A stretch of 64,000 bases of DNA, taken from Tuctoria greenei. Its lineage: Eukaryota > Streptophyta > Magnoliopsida > Poales > Poaceae. Under the pieces are notes generated by a model. The model saw nothing but the letters and a program-made list of their open reading frames with translations. It was not told where the DNA came from and searched no databases. Shown piece by piece: positions 54,298 to 64,000 of the stretch; position 1 is the first letter of the stretch; every line of letters starts with the position of its first letter. The stretch lies in assembly GCA_036927565.1 (NCBI GenBank), contig JAYESD010000010.1:38185298-38249297 (forward strand), read 5' to 3'. A program made the position numbers and the translations under genes.

Positions 54298-55386
54298 TCC
54301 TTTTCTTCCCCTGGCGGCACAGCCTCTGGTCCCTTTTTCTTCTGTGCCGGCGGCGTTCCTGGAAGGCGGCGGCGTTTCTGGGATCGGGGGAAAACCTAGG
54401 GACCTACAGTCCTTTTTTATAGGCGCTGGACCGCGTGGGCGAGCGGGAAAATCGGGCTGGCGCGGAGTCCGTGCGCGATGCGCGCGAGGGTGGGGCCCGG
54501 GAATCGCGCTACGCGCGGGAGGGCGGGAGCCGGGATTCGGGGGCGGGGGTTCGGCGCTGGCGGGGTGGGCGCGTGGAGGTGAGGGGGGCCCAGGCGGCGG
54601 GGCCGGGAGCAGGCGGCGCGGGGCGCGTGGCCAGCGGGAGGCGGGAATCGGGGGAGGGCGGCGGGCGGGTGGGGCCACGCGGCGCGGGAGGCGGGATTTG
54701 GGGCCGGGGCGCGTGAGCGGCAGGCGGCAGGCGGGAATCGCGGTCCGGGGCCCAGGCGGGGCACGATGCGGGAGCGAGGCGTGGGAGCGGGAGCGGGAGG
54801 CAGGCGGGGCCCAGGGCGCTGGCGGGGTGGGTCGGCTCGGGGGAGGCGCCCAGGCGGCGGGTGGGCGCGGGTTTCGGGCGGGCGCGCGTGAGCGCGCGTG
54901 GAAGGCGGGGGCGCTGGGCGCGTCGGGCGCTGGGGCCCAGGCGGCGGGGTGGCGTGGGAGGGCGGCGCGGTTCGACGGGGCTCGGGCGCCTCAGGCGGCG
55001 GGGTGGCGTGGGCGCCGGTCGGCGCGTGCGGCATCGTGGGGGGGGGGGGGGGGGTTTCTTTTTTTATTATTATATATATATTTTTTATTTATTTTTATTT
55101 ATTTTATTTATCTTATTCATTTTATTTATTTATTATTTTATATATTTATTATTATATATCATTATATATATTATTTATATATAGTTTTATTATTATAATA
55201 TATTTTATTATTTATTCCCTAATACATGTTTCAGGCTATAATTATTATTTCCTATTTCTTCTTTTGCTACATACATTTTTGTATATATGCTCCATCTTTT
55301 ATGTTTTATTATTTTTCTTTTATCCTACTTATGTTTAATGCATGATCATGTATGCAATGCATGATGCGAAAATTTAGGGTGTTACA
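54298..55386 (-). repeat. C2 3' LTR, truncated (1089 bp)
   Basis: Reversed, it starts TGTAACACCC and matches the first part of the C2 5' LTR (from 60363 down to about 59255). AT-rich block 55055-55386, then a run of 17 G at 55038-55054, then a GC-rich block 54420-55037, TATA-like CTATAAAAA at about 54413-54421. It ends abruptly at about 54298 against H sequence. Large ORFs here on both strands (for example 54344-55198) are GC artefacts. Confidence 0.88.
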
Positions 55387-55744
55387 AACCTACCCCCCTT
55401 AAAGTGAATCTCGCCCTCGAGATTCGATAGCGTGGAGAAAAGGTGAGGGAATTCTGCCTTCAAGTCTTCTTCACGTTCCCATGTAGCTTCGGTTTCCGTA
55501 TGGTGTTTCCATTGCACTTTGCACCAACGGATCCTCTTATTCCTTGTGAATCCAAAACAATGAGGTTGGCAGAGAAGTCTACCCCCCTTATCCTAAGGCT
55601 TATTTTTGGACATACTATATTTGTCCTTATCTCTCCTCCAGGAGACTTAACCAACAGGGTAAACTTCATATGAGAGATAGGCAAACTATACTTGGCAACA
55701 TACTTCGATGCAATGAATGAATGTGATGCTCCAGAATCAAACAA
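55387..55744 (-). pseudogene. pol: C2 protease joined to chromodomain end
   Basis: Minus-strand: DSGASHSFIASKYVAKYSLPI, PGGEIRTNIVCPKISLRIRG, VLDSQGI, then an abrupt change into sequence matching C1 about 4776-4924, the end of the chromodomain, in a different frame. The join is at 55538-55541 with a 4-base overlap AATA shared by both sides in C1. A one-base gain near 55747 puts this piece out of frame with gag. Confidence 0.87.
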
Positions 55745-56972
55745 TCATAGTCGCGGGGTTGGAGTTGGCGAGAAACATACCAATGACCACGTCATCCGCT
55801 TGTTGAGCATCCTCCATAGAGACATGGTTCACGTTGCCACGAGCAAAATTCTGCTGTCAACGGCTCCCTTGTGGTTGTCCTCCATTGGGTCTTGGATTTT
55901 GCCTCGACGCATTGCTTCTTTGACCAAGGCCTAACTTTGGACATTGACTCGCAAAGTGTCCAGCTTCTCCACAAGTATAGCACCTCTTGACTCCACCAGA
56001 ATTATTGGGACGAGCTTGGTTTTGAGCATTGGTTCCAGGAAAATCAGCACGAGGTGCATAAGGCATTGCTTGCATGACTGGGCGCTGCTGCACAAACTGA
56101 GTTGGGCGCTGAGCAAGAATAGAGGAGCTGTAATGAGGCGCATTGGGTGGTGCAAGGCGAGGGCGCACATTACTTCCTTGTTGCTGTCCTTGATACGGCG
56201 CCTTCCTCTTGATTTCTTGCTCCATCTCACGGATCTTGTTCTCAACCACAATTGCTTTGTCCACAAGTTTCTGGAAGTTGGCATAGTCGCAATTGAGTAG
56301 TTGCACTTGGATTCCATTGTTGAGACCCCTCATAAACAGATACTGCTTCCTACTATCAGTTTTGATGTCTTCTGGAGCATATCTTGATAATAGAGTGAAT
56401 TTGTTGAGATACTCACTCACACTCATCCTTCCTTGCCTGAGATTTTCAAAATCTTGTCTTCTCAGTATCATAACTCCTTCCGGCACATAATGAGAACGGA
56501 AACTCTCCTTGAATTCGGCCCAAGTGATCCTCTCTTGATTCTCATGAGCATTGCAATAAGCATCCCACCAATCGGCAGCTGCTCCAACGAGTTGATGAGA
56601 AGCAAACAAGACCTTCTCCTGGTCACTACATTGGACAATAGCTAGCTTCTTCTCCACGGACTTGAGCCAATCATCAGCATCCATAGGGTCGGCAGCTTGA
56701 GCAAAGGTTGGCGGCCTAGTCCTCATGAACTCTCCCAATCGGTTATGAGGAGGCAGGGGTGGCGTTGGAGGCATGTGGGGCTGATTGTTGATATTGCCAG
56801 CCTGCAGCTGTCCCATAGTTTGTATCATGGTCTACATGAGCTGGTTCTGCATAGCTAATAGCTGCTCGATATTGATGGCTCCATGAGCAGGTCCTTGTCC
56901 ATTGTTGTTTTGAGGTACTCCATGGTTCTCCTCCTCACCATTGACATCCCTCTGATTGCGAGTCCTCAGCAT
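55745..56972 (-). pseudogene. gag: C2 gag
   Basis: ATG at 56972 (MLRTRNQRDVNGEEE). Same order as C1 gag: Gln/Met-rich, Pro-rich (MPPTPPLPPHNRLGEF), capsid core DDWLKSVEKKLAIVQC, ADWWDAYCNAHENQE, GRMSVSEYLNKFTLLSRYAP, then zinc knuckle CYTCGEAGHFASQCPK. TAG at 56834-56832 (CAG in C1) and TGA at 55859-55857 (GGA in C1) break it. The open part between them has 323 residues from an internal Met. It lacks the C1 stop, which shows that C1 stop is a mutation. Confidence 0.88.
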
Positions 56973-57228
56973 CTAAAGAAGAGCAATAGGTAAGAATTTA
57001 GAAAACGTCCCCAACTATATGCATCAAGGGATATGAAACTAAACAGCTAGCTACACTAGCCTAGGTGGACATGGCAATGCTAAGGCATCTCAAAATCCTC
57101 TATTAAACACACAAGCAAACAATATATATAACAAATAGCAAGTCATCAAAATCAAATCGATTCCTGAGTGCTCCTATGTGCTCTAAAGTGTCCATTCTAT
57201 CTAGGCTGCGTCCTACGGTCAACCTGTG
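56973..57228 (-). other. C2 leader
   Basis: About 255 bases from primer site to gag ATG. No gene. The half next to gag matches C1 bases 240-330. Confidence 0.7.
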
Positions 57229-57240
57229 GCTCTGATACCA
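57229..57240 (-). promoter_or_regulatory. C2 tRNA primer-binding site
   Basis: Reversed, TGGTATCAGAGC four bases after the LTR end; the initiator-Met tRNA site. Confidence 0.85.
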
Positions 57241-57243
57241 ATC

Positions 57244-60200
57244 TGTGACGCCCGGTTCCGAAAAATGAACCAAACTAACGCATATGTGTGCCCAGGATGT
57301 TCAACACACATACACGAGTGATTCACAAATGATAAACAGATAATTACCACAGCTCAAATTATTAAATAAGTACTCTTATTACATAATTCATTAAATCCTC
57401 GAATATAAGCTCTAATGAATATTAATGACAGGTTCAACTAATGCAGCGGAAATAAATTAATTAAGCAACTAAGCAAACTAAGCAAAAGGGATAGTGCAGC
57501 TCCATGCAACACCACAGGCAAAGCTGACGGTAGACACGGCCTAGAACTCCGCATTATCGCCATTAAACTCACAATCCTGACCTGCAACTGTTGGGGGGGA
57601 CTGCAAGAGTGAGTACATGTCGTACTCAGCAAGTGTGGAAAGTATGACATGTGGCTGATTCAAATGACGACAATAATAATGGCTAAGTGCTAAAAAGTAC
57701 ATTAAAACATTTGAAAAGCAATATATCATATTATGTGAAGTAAACCCATCATAAACCATGTAACCATAATAATACCAGTCCATAAATCACCATTACCAAT
57801 AACCATAATCAATGTCATAAATCATAATTCCATCCATAACCATAACCATAATCATAATATCAACCATAACCATTACCAAACCATAACCATTCCAAATCCC
57901 AATTTCCCTCTAATCATGGAAGTTGTCCAGGTGCTCATAACCGGGAGCACGGCTATCATGATAGTTTTAATTAACTCTGCAGAGTTTGTACCTCTTTACC
58001 CACGTGTTCGTGATTTCATCACCTTTCGGCGACTAAGAACCTCCCTTATGCCCATGACCCGTCGGTCACATTACACACTTCCGTTGGTGTGTGGCCAAGA
58101 GATCCCAAAATAGCCTTTACAAAGGGATTACTAGCCTATTTAGACCCCACTGAGGTTTCACCGGTGGCGATGCCTCCAACGGAGCACATCTTCAACCAAG
58201 GACCCCCTCTTGAGCCATTCGGATCCCAGGGTAGTCCCACCAATCATCAACAAACCCAATCCGACTACCCCTTCCCCGAGCATCCACAATGGTCCAAACA
58301 GCACTAGCAAAACCCTAATTAATCAGCTACACCGCACCCATAACTTGGCCTCGTGGTGGCACTGTAGTCCTGGCTTATTCTCGCATGAACCGGTCCTTAG
58401 ATCTAAAGCAATCAAACCACCATAACATCCAACCCATCCACATACCAGGCTTGCTTAGATCACCCATCACCATACCGTATTGACCAGTTCACATTAACCA
58501 GAATATCATTAATACATAATTAAATTTGTAGTGTTGTTTTTCCATCCCAATTAATTAAGCGAAGCAAAAAGGTAAAAACCCTTCCCGACTCTCTACCATA
58601 TATTCCAGGTGACAAGGGTGGTCAAACAAATCTAGTAAACTTCCTACCTTAGGATTCCCATCAAATTGACACAGCATGTAGTTTTACAAACAAAACATTT
58701 ATTTTAAAATAGGATCAATATGCTTCAAGGACACTTGCCTTGCTCCGGCGGATGGGGTTGCTCAAGCGCTTCGAAATCTTGATTCTGAAAATCCTCGTAC
58801 ACGATCTCTTGAGCACTTCCCTCTACTCATGATCACACATACAAGAATATACATACAAATCAATATGATGCACACCCATTAATCAACATGCGATGATATG
58901 CATGCATGCAAAGTACAATAATTAATTAACTACGTTTGTTTATTAATTAGATGCAACTAGTTCATACGTGTTCATATGAGTTTACGGGGGTTTTAGCGGG
59001 GATTAATGTTGCTGAAAGTAAAAATACAACGCACTACGATCAATTCACGTCCATTAGATTCAATATGGTCGCTAAAATTCGCATCGGGAACATGGCCTAC
59101 CGTAGATGCGATGGCTTCGATGATCGAGGGATGGGGACAACGCATAGACGAAGTAGATGCGTAAGGTCCTCCGGCGGCACGACGACGGTGACGATCTCCG
59201 GTGGACGGTGGCACCCTCCTCTTTTTCTTCCTCTTCTTCCCCCTTTTTTTTCTTCCTTTTCTTCCCCTGGCGGCACAGCCTCTGGTCCCTTTTTCTTCTG
59301 TGCCGGCGGCGTTCCTGGAAGGCGGCGGCGTTTCTGGGATCGGGGGAAAACCTAGGGACCTACGATCCTTTTTTTATAGGCGCTGGATCGCGTGGGCGAG
59401 CGGGAAAATCGGGCTGGCGCGGAGTCCGTGCGCGATGCGCGCGAGGGTGGGGCCCGGGAATCGCGCTACGCACGGGAGGGCGGGAGCCGGGATTCGGGGG
59501 CGGGGGTTCGGCGCTGGCGGGGTGGGCGCGTGGAGGCGAGGGGGGCCCAGGCGGTGGGGTCGGGAGCAGGCGGCGCGGGGCGCGTGGCCAGCGGGAGGCG
59601 GGAGCGGGAGGCGGGAATCGGGGGAGGGCGGCGGGCGGGTGGGGCCACGCGGTGCGGGAGGCGGGATTTGGGGCCGGGGCGCGTGAGCGGCAGGCGGGAG
59701 GTGGGAATCGCGGTACGGGGCCCAGGCGGGTCGCGATGCGGGAGCGAGGCGTGGGAGCGGGAGCGGGAGGCAGGTGGGGCCCAGGGCGCTGGCGGGGTGG
59801 GTCGGCTCGGGGGAGGCGCCCAGGCGGCGGGGCCGAGAGCAGGCAGCGGGTGGGCGCGGGTTTCGGGCGGGCGCGCGTGAGCGCGCGTGGAAGGCGGGGG
59901 CGCTGGGCGCGTCGGGCGCTGGGGCCCAAGCGGCGGGGTGGCGTGGGTGGGCGGCGCGATTCGACGGGGCCCGGGCGCCTCGGGCGGCGGGGTGGCGTGG
60001 GCGCCGGTCGGCGCGTGCGGCATCGTGGGGGGGTTTCTTTTTTATTATTATATATATTTTTTATTTATATTTTATTTATTTTATTTATCTTATTCATTTT
60101 ATTTATTTATTATTTTCTATATTTATTATTATATATCATTATATATATTATTTATATATAGTTTTATTATTATAATATATTTTATTATTTATTCCCTAAT

Positions 60201-60363
60201 ACATGTTTCAGGCTATAATTATTATTTCCTATTTCTTCTTTTGCTACATACATTTGTATATATATGCTCCATCTTTTATGTTTTATTATTTTTCTTTTAT
60301 CCTACTTATGTTTAATGCATGATCATGTATGCAATGCATGATGCGAAAATTTAGGGTGTTACA
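57244..60363 (-). repeat. C2 5' LTR (3120 bp)
   Basis: Reversed, TGTAACACCC to GGGCGTCACA. Same layout as C1: AT-rich block (60040-60350), a sharp switch to a GC-rich block (59400-60030), TATA-like site at about 59371-59379, ordinary sequence, GGTTAT-type repeats reversed (57785-57890). The ORFs on both strands of the GC block have no support as genes. Confidence 0.9.
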
Positions 60364-61240
60364 GAGCATGCTAAGGAAGTCAATGAGGCGGCCGACGACC
60401 GTTCGGACAACCTCAATGAGCTGAATGAGCATCTACTCAAGCGCTGGTAAGCCTTTGATCAAAAGGAAGATAAGCTCCTGGAGAAAGAGGAAGACCTCAT
60501 GAAGAGGGAGGAGGAGCTCGTCCAGTGGCTGTCGCTGGGAGAGCAGAGCCTGGCTGATGTCGCAAAACAGTTTGATAAATGGTGCGATCAAGAGAAGGAG
60601 CGGATATGGCTGGTGGGAGTAGACGTCTCCAGAAGTGAGACTGATATCTCCACCAGAGAGGATAAAGTGAAGGCCAAGGAGAAGGACTTGGCAGAGTGGA
60701 GGAACCGTATCCACCTCCGGGAGAAAGAGTTCAGCGACCAAGAAAGGTGGATGCCTGAAATTATTCAGCAACACTCTAAGGAAGTCGGACGCTTTTCCAA
60801 GGAAGGTTTTGCGGAACTTTTAGCTGCTAGGAAATCACTGAGGAACTAAAGAGCTTGAGAGCAGCTGAGTCCTAGCAAGTCTGGGATTTCTTAGGACATG
60901 CCAACAAAGCTTTGGTGCTATTTTGTTTCAGCCCGGTACGCCCGGTTAACCTGGAGCCAGGGATGGAGAAGGCGCAGGTGGTGTTGACCTCTGTCGGCAA
61001 GAAGCTTGACACCGTGGGCGATGTAGTCGTCGATGAACTAGAGACTGAAGGAAGGACCCTGGCCAAGAATGTTTTTGTATATTTGTTGGCATGTTTTAAA
61101 AGCCGAGACCCTTACATGTCTTAAGCTCTGATGTTTGAAGGACCGGTTGTCGAGGAGGAACAAGCCGCCAGGGCCAACGTTCAAGATGTTGCCCAAACAG
61201 TTGCCTCAATCTTTAATAAGAACTCCAGCAGCTACGACTT
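60364..61240 (+). pseudogene. K antisense ORF, coiled coil plus conserved C-terminal domain
   Basis: Opposite to K pol. The N-terminal half is a Lys/Glu-rich coiled coil (EHAKEVNEAADDRSDNLNEL, DKLLEKEEDLMKREEEL, EKDLAEWRNRIHLREKE). A TAA at 60448-60450 interrupts it; the open part is 60451-60849. A frame change near 60840 leads into SLRAAES, QVWDFLGHANKALV, FSPVRPVNLEP, VVVDELETEGRTLAKNVFVY and FEGPVVEEEQAAR, matching H in order and spacing, with stops near 60875 and 61122. No known domain recognised; a structural or gag-like role is only a guess. The start is lost behind C2. Confidence 0.75.
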
Positions 61241-61499
61241 TCCCTTTTTTCCTTCATCTTGTAATCCTCATTTTGAATGAATGAAATCTGAAATCCTTCC
61301 ACATTCCATTTTTTGTGTCTTCAATGCATTGACTTTTATATTGTTGGCCCGCTGGTGGATGTGTTTATGAATTGAAGGCATCTACCATGAGCATTTAGAC
61401 AATGTATTGAAAACATGATAGCACCAAATTTGTAGCTAGTACATTAACTTCGAGTTTCGAGTCTTGCTTCCGACATATCCAGGGACCCTTTGTTGCATT
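61241..61499. other. Spacer between K antisense ORF and tandem array
   Basis: About 260 bases, no gene seen. It is T-rich just after the ORF. Confidence 0.5.
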
Positions 61500-61985
61500 G
61501 ATGGTGGGCCCCCTAGGGATTGTCGGAGCCTGGTAGGTTGACGGCGCCCACTATCAACGCTTTAAACGTCGACAGCGGGCCCCCTAGGGGTCGTTGGAGC
61601 TTGGTAGGTCCGACGGCACCCACTATCAATGTTTAGAACGTTGATGGCGAGCCCCATGGGGTTCTCGGAGCTTGGTGGGCCCGACAGCGCCCACAATCGA
61701 CGCTTTAAACATCGATGGCGGGCCCCCTGGTGTCGTCGGAGCTTGGTAGGTCCGACAGCGCCCTCTACCAACTATTAGAACGTCGATGGTGGGCCCCCTG
61801 GGGGTTGTCGAAGCTTGGTAGGTTCGACGGCACCCACTATCAACATTTAGAACATTGACGGCGGGCCCCTGGGGGTTGTCGGAGCTTGGTAGGTCCGATG
61901 GCGCCCACTATCAACGCTTTAAATGTCAAAAATGGGCCCCCTAGGGGTTGTCGGAGCTAGTGCTCCGGCGGCATCCTCCATCATC
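61500..61985 (-). repeat. 71-bp tandem array in K, about seven units
   Basis: GGGCCCCCT-type cores start at 61506, 61577, 61649 (variant), 61720, 61791, 61863 and 61934, a 71-72 base period. Units read GGGCCCCCTGGGGGTTGTCG, AGCTTGGTAGG, then GACGGCACCCACTATCAA. They are homologous to the reversed 70-bp units of H. Confidence 0.92.
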
Positions 61986-62676
61986 GAGTGAATTGCCATC
62001 GAATTTCATTTTCCCTGCGCGTAAAAGACAAGAAAAAACAGTAAAATTCGTCCTCTTGTATACAACTTATTTGTAGCTTATTGTCCTTCCTTGAATTTTA
62101 GATCCTAAGGAATTTAACATGATGGCATAAGTGTATTAATTAAATGTTTTTAGTTCTGAATGCCTTCCGGACTCGCCCTACTAAGACCTGCCAGGATATA
62201 GGTAGAGTGGCATACTTAGGGTGCTTGACCACTCTAAGTCGATAGCGCACTCCAGACCTGTCAGTGGCTTTGGTTTTCAAGCGACTATACCATGCAGCAA
62301 TGCTAAGACCCATAAGAAGATTACTAATACATCTTATGTATCACATAAATACCTTGGACTAAATTTCAAGAGGATTGCACAACTTTTTTATAGACTAGAA
62401 GGTAAGAAATAATAAAAGTACAGAGCTTGTACAATTAAAATGCATGAAGAGTCTGTCCATATAAAATGATTCTCATTAAGGTCCGAATTATAGGGGAAGA
62501 CAAGGACATACTTAAAGTATAATGACCAAGTTAAGTGTGCTATTCGTCTTGATTTATCCCAGGGATGGTAAAAACACACCTAAAGTACAAGACCAAGTTA
62601 AGTGCGGCAGGACCCTTCCCGACTTTGTCCATGGACTACAAGAGACGCAATTTATACAAACAGACTCACCTCCATG
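61986..62676 (-). other. K post-integrase spacer
   Basis: No gene recognised between the tandem array and the integrase stop. Small ORFs on both strands lack motifs. Confidence 0.55.
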
Positions 62677-63336
62677 TAGCTAAGCGTAAAACTTATGGAG
62701 GTGCTCGATGTTCCATAGATTGGGAAGCAGAGTCCCATCCTCTGTCACCAAGCAAACGCAACCAGGGTGGGATACTTTAATAACTCGGAAGGGACCTTCC
62801 CAGCTTGGGGATAGTTTGTTCATCCCTTCACGAGTCAGTATTCTCTGCAGCACCAGATCGCCTTCATCTAGCTGTCGGTTGCGCACAAACCTTTTTTGAT
62901 AGCACCGGAGCGCCTGGCGGTATTGTGCGTTCCAAACAGCTGATTGGCACCTTGCCTCGTCTACGATGTCCAGGTCTTCACGCCAGAGCTTGTCCTGCGT
63001 GGCTTCATCAAAGGTCCAGACTCGAAGAGAACCCATGATGATCTCCGGAGGAAGGACTGCTTCAGCTTCATATACCAAGAAGAAAGGTGTCTCTTCGGTT
63101 GCCTATCTAGGTGTTGTCCTGCTTGCCCACAATGCAGATGGAAGCTCCTCCATCCAATTGGCACCATGTTTTTTAGACGCTAATATGTGCGCATCTTGAG
63201 TCCCTTGAGTATTTCTACATTAGCTCTCTCAGCTTGGCCATTGCTTGTCGGGTGAGCTACTGATGCGTAGCTAACTTGTATGCCGAGATCTTCGTAGTAC
63301 TCTTGAAATGCTGGACTTGTGAATTGGGTTCCATTG
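62677..63336 (-). pseudogene. pol: K integrase, C-terminal part
   Basis: Minus-strand. From 63336 down: FTSPAFQEYYEDLGIQVSYA, then LKGLKMR in broken frames, then a 132-codon open stretch from 63078: YEAEAVLPPEIIMGSLRVWT, WREDLDIVDEAR, RQLDEGDLVLQRILTREGMN, SPSWEGPFRVIKVSHPGCV and LLPNLWNIEHLHKFYA to a stop at 62680. Same C-terminal module as H, no chromodomain. At least one frame change lies between 63080 and 63200. Confidence 0.85.
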
Positions 63337-63990
63337 TCAGTAATGACTTTGTCTAAAACTCCAAATCAACAGACTATGGACTTCAAGAACTTGATAGCAG
63401 ATTGCTTGTTGATTGTCACAACTGGGGTAGCTTCTGGCCACTTGGTGAACTTGTCGACAGCGACATATAGGAACATGTAACCTCCGATAGCTTTTGGGAA
63501 AGGTCCCAAAATGTCCACCCCCCCCCCCCCCCCACACACACACAGCGAATGGCCACGTGGAAGGTATCATTTGCAGTGACTGAACTAGTGTGTGAATTTG
63601 TTTCACGTGGAACTGGCACGCTTCACACTTCTTTACCAACTCAACTGCATCCTGGAGTGTTGTAGGCCAGTAAAAGCCATGCCGGAAGGCTTTACCGACC
63701 AACATGCAAGAAGACGCGTGGTTCCCGGACTCGCCTCCATGGATTTCCGTGAGGAGCTCGCGGCCTTCTTCACGGGAAATGCACTGCATAAGAATGTTGT
63801 TGGCACCACGCAGGTAGTGATCCCCTTCTACTAACATGTATCTTTGAGCCAATCTGACAATTCGATCAGCAGAAGCACCGACTTCAGGAAGGATATTGTC
63901 TTTCAAGTAGCTCCGAATCTCCGAGATCCATGCATCGGAGCTAACTTGAGCTTCTGTATCTTGCGCGTTGGGTTGCTCAAAGCTTTCTAC
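63337..63990 (-). pseudogene. pol: K integrase, N-terminal part
   Basis: Minus-strand: KDNILPEVGASADRIVRLAQ, GDHYLRGANNILMQCISREEG, HASSCMLVGKAFRHGFYWP and CEACQFHVKQIH (zinc finger). At WPFAV the sequence runs into a CA repeat and 16 Cs (63518-63533), which replaces the family WGxDILGPFP start and changes frame; the following residues (SYRRLHVPICRC) are out of phase. The catalytic region after it (KFTKWPEAT-type) is recognisable only in another frame. Confidence 0.83.
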
Positions 63991-64000
63991 TGTGCCTACG

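Larger units (their letters stand above)
54298..60363 (-). mobile_element. C2: internally deleted chromovirus of the C1 family
   Basis: Minus-strand: 5' LTR 60363-57244, primer site, leader, gag, protease start, then a jump to the last part of the chromodomain, polypurine tract, and a 3' LTR cut short at 54298. RT, RNase H and integrase are absent, so it depends on another element. The truncated left end means no target duplication can be checked. Confidence 0.9.
60364..64000 (-). mobile_element. K: Tat-lineage element, continues past the window
   Basis: Minus-strand pol end: integrase (63990 down to 62677), spacer, 71-bp tandem array, and the antisense ORF on the plus strand, cut at 60364 by the C2 LTR. 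It has the same order as H from integrase onward but is clearly more diverged from H than B is. Confidence 0.85.

Noticed and set aside
54344..55198. 284-codon plus-strand ORF and its antisense partners
   Set aside because: GC-rich C2 LTR with few stop codons in any frame; no domain, and the run of 17 Gs falls inside it.
59157..60161. 334-codon plus-strand ORF and its antisense partners
   Set aside because: Same GC-rich block in the other C2 LTR; composition artefact.
1..64000. Host protein-coding, rRNA or tRNA gene
   Set aside because: Every sizeable coding signal matched a retroelement domain; no tRNA or rRNA sequence was recognised. The TGGTATCAGAGC hits are primer sites, not tRNA genes.

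Overview
The window is repeat DNA from a plant nuclear genome, most likely a grass (Poaceae). That rests on the mix of element lineages: chromodomain Ty3/Gypsy (Tekay type), Tat-lineage Ty3/Gypsy with a second RNase H and an antisense ORF, and Sirevirus-type Ty1/Copia. I found no host gene, rRNA, tRNA, CRISPR array or bacterial feature. Species cannot be told from the sequence alone.

Layout, left to right. (1) C1, 1-7644 (+): Tekay-type chromovirus, gag-pol broken only by two in-frame stops, 3' LTR 4928-7644; the 5' LTR lies outside the window. (2) E1, 7645-13646 (-): decayed Sirevirus whose RT was split by C1 and whose LTR was split by G. (3) G, from 13647 (+): decayed Tat element visible as LTR, protease/RT and RNase H pieces. 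It was split by R1 (15925-18020, TSD GAAGT), by the solo LTR F (18685-30385, TSD GCGGG) and by H. F is itself split by the complete Sirevirus E2 (18759-29024, TSD ATTGT). (4) H, from 31229 (+): second Tat element, split in gag by the short-LTR Sirevirus E3 (32989-40919) and in integrase by B (45765-51492, TSD GCAGC). B is a minus-strand Tat element of the same family, with a fold-back inversion inside it. H continues with integrase, a 70-bp tandem array and an antisense ORF to about 54297. (5) C2, 54298-60363 (-): chromovirus of the C1 family that lost most of pol. (6) K, 60364-64000 (-): third Tat element, seen from its antisense ORF through a 71-bp tandem array to integrase; it runs off the right edge.

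The nesting order readable from junctions is E1 > G > F > E2 and G > H > (E3, B). C1 entered E1 separately.

Nothing here works together as a host pathway. The biology is retroelement structure: gag (capsid), protease, RT, RNase H, integrase, tRNA primer sites, polypurine tracts and LTR promoters. The features most worth a second look are two stop codons conserved in frame between Sirevirus gag and pol, a 57-bp-periodic CACGTG array in the Tat LTRs, a homologous 70/71-bp tandem array and antisense coiled-coil ORF shared by two diverged Tat elements, and an inverted duplication that copied an insertion junction. All identities and relationships were judged by eye from sequence and translations; no alignment or database search was run.
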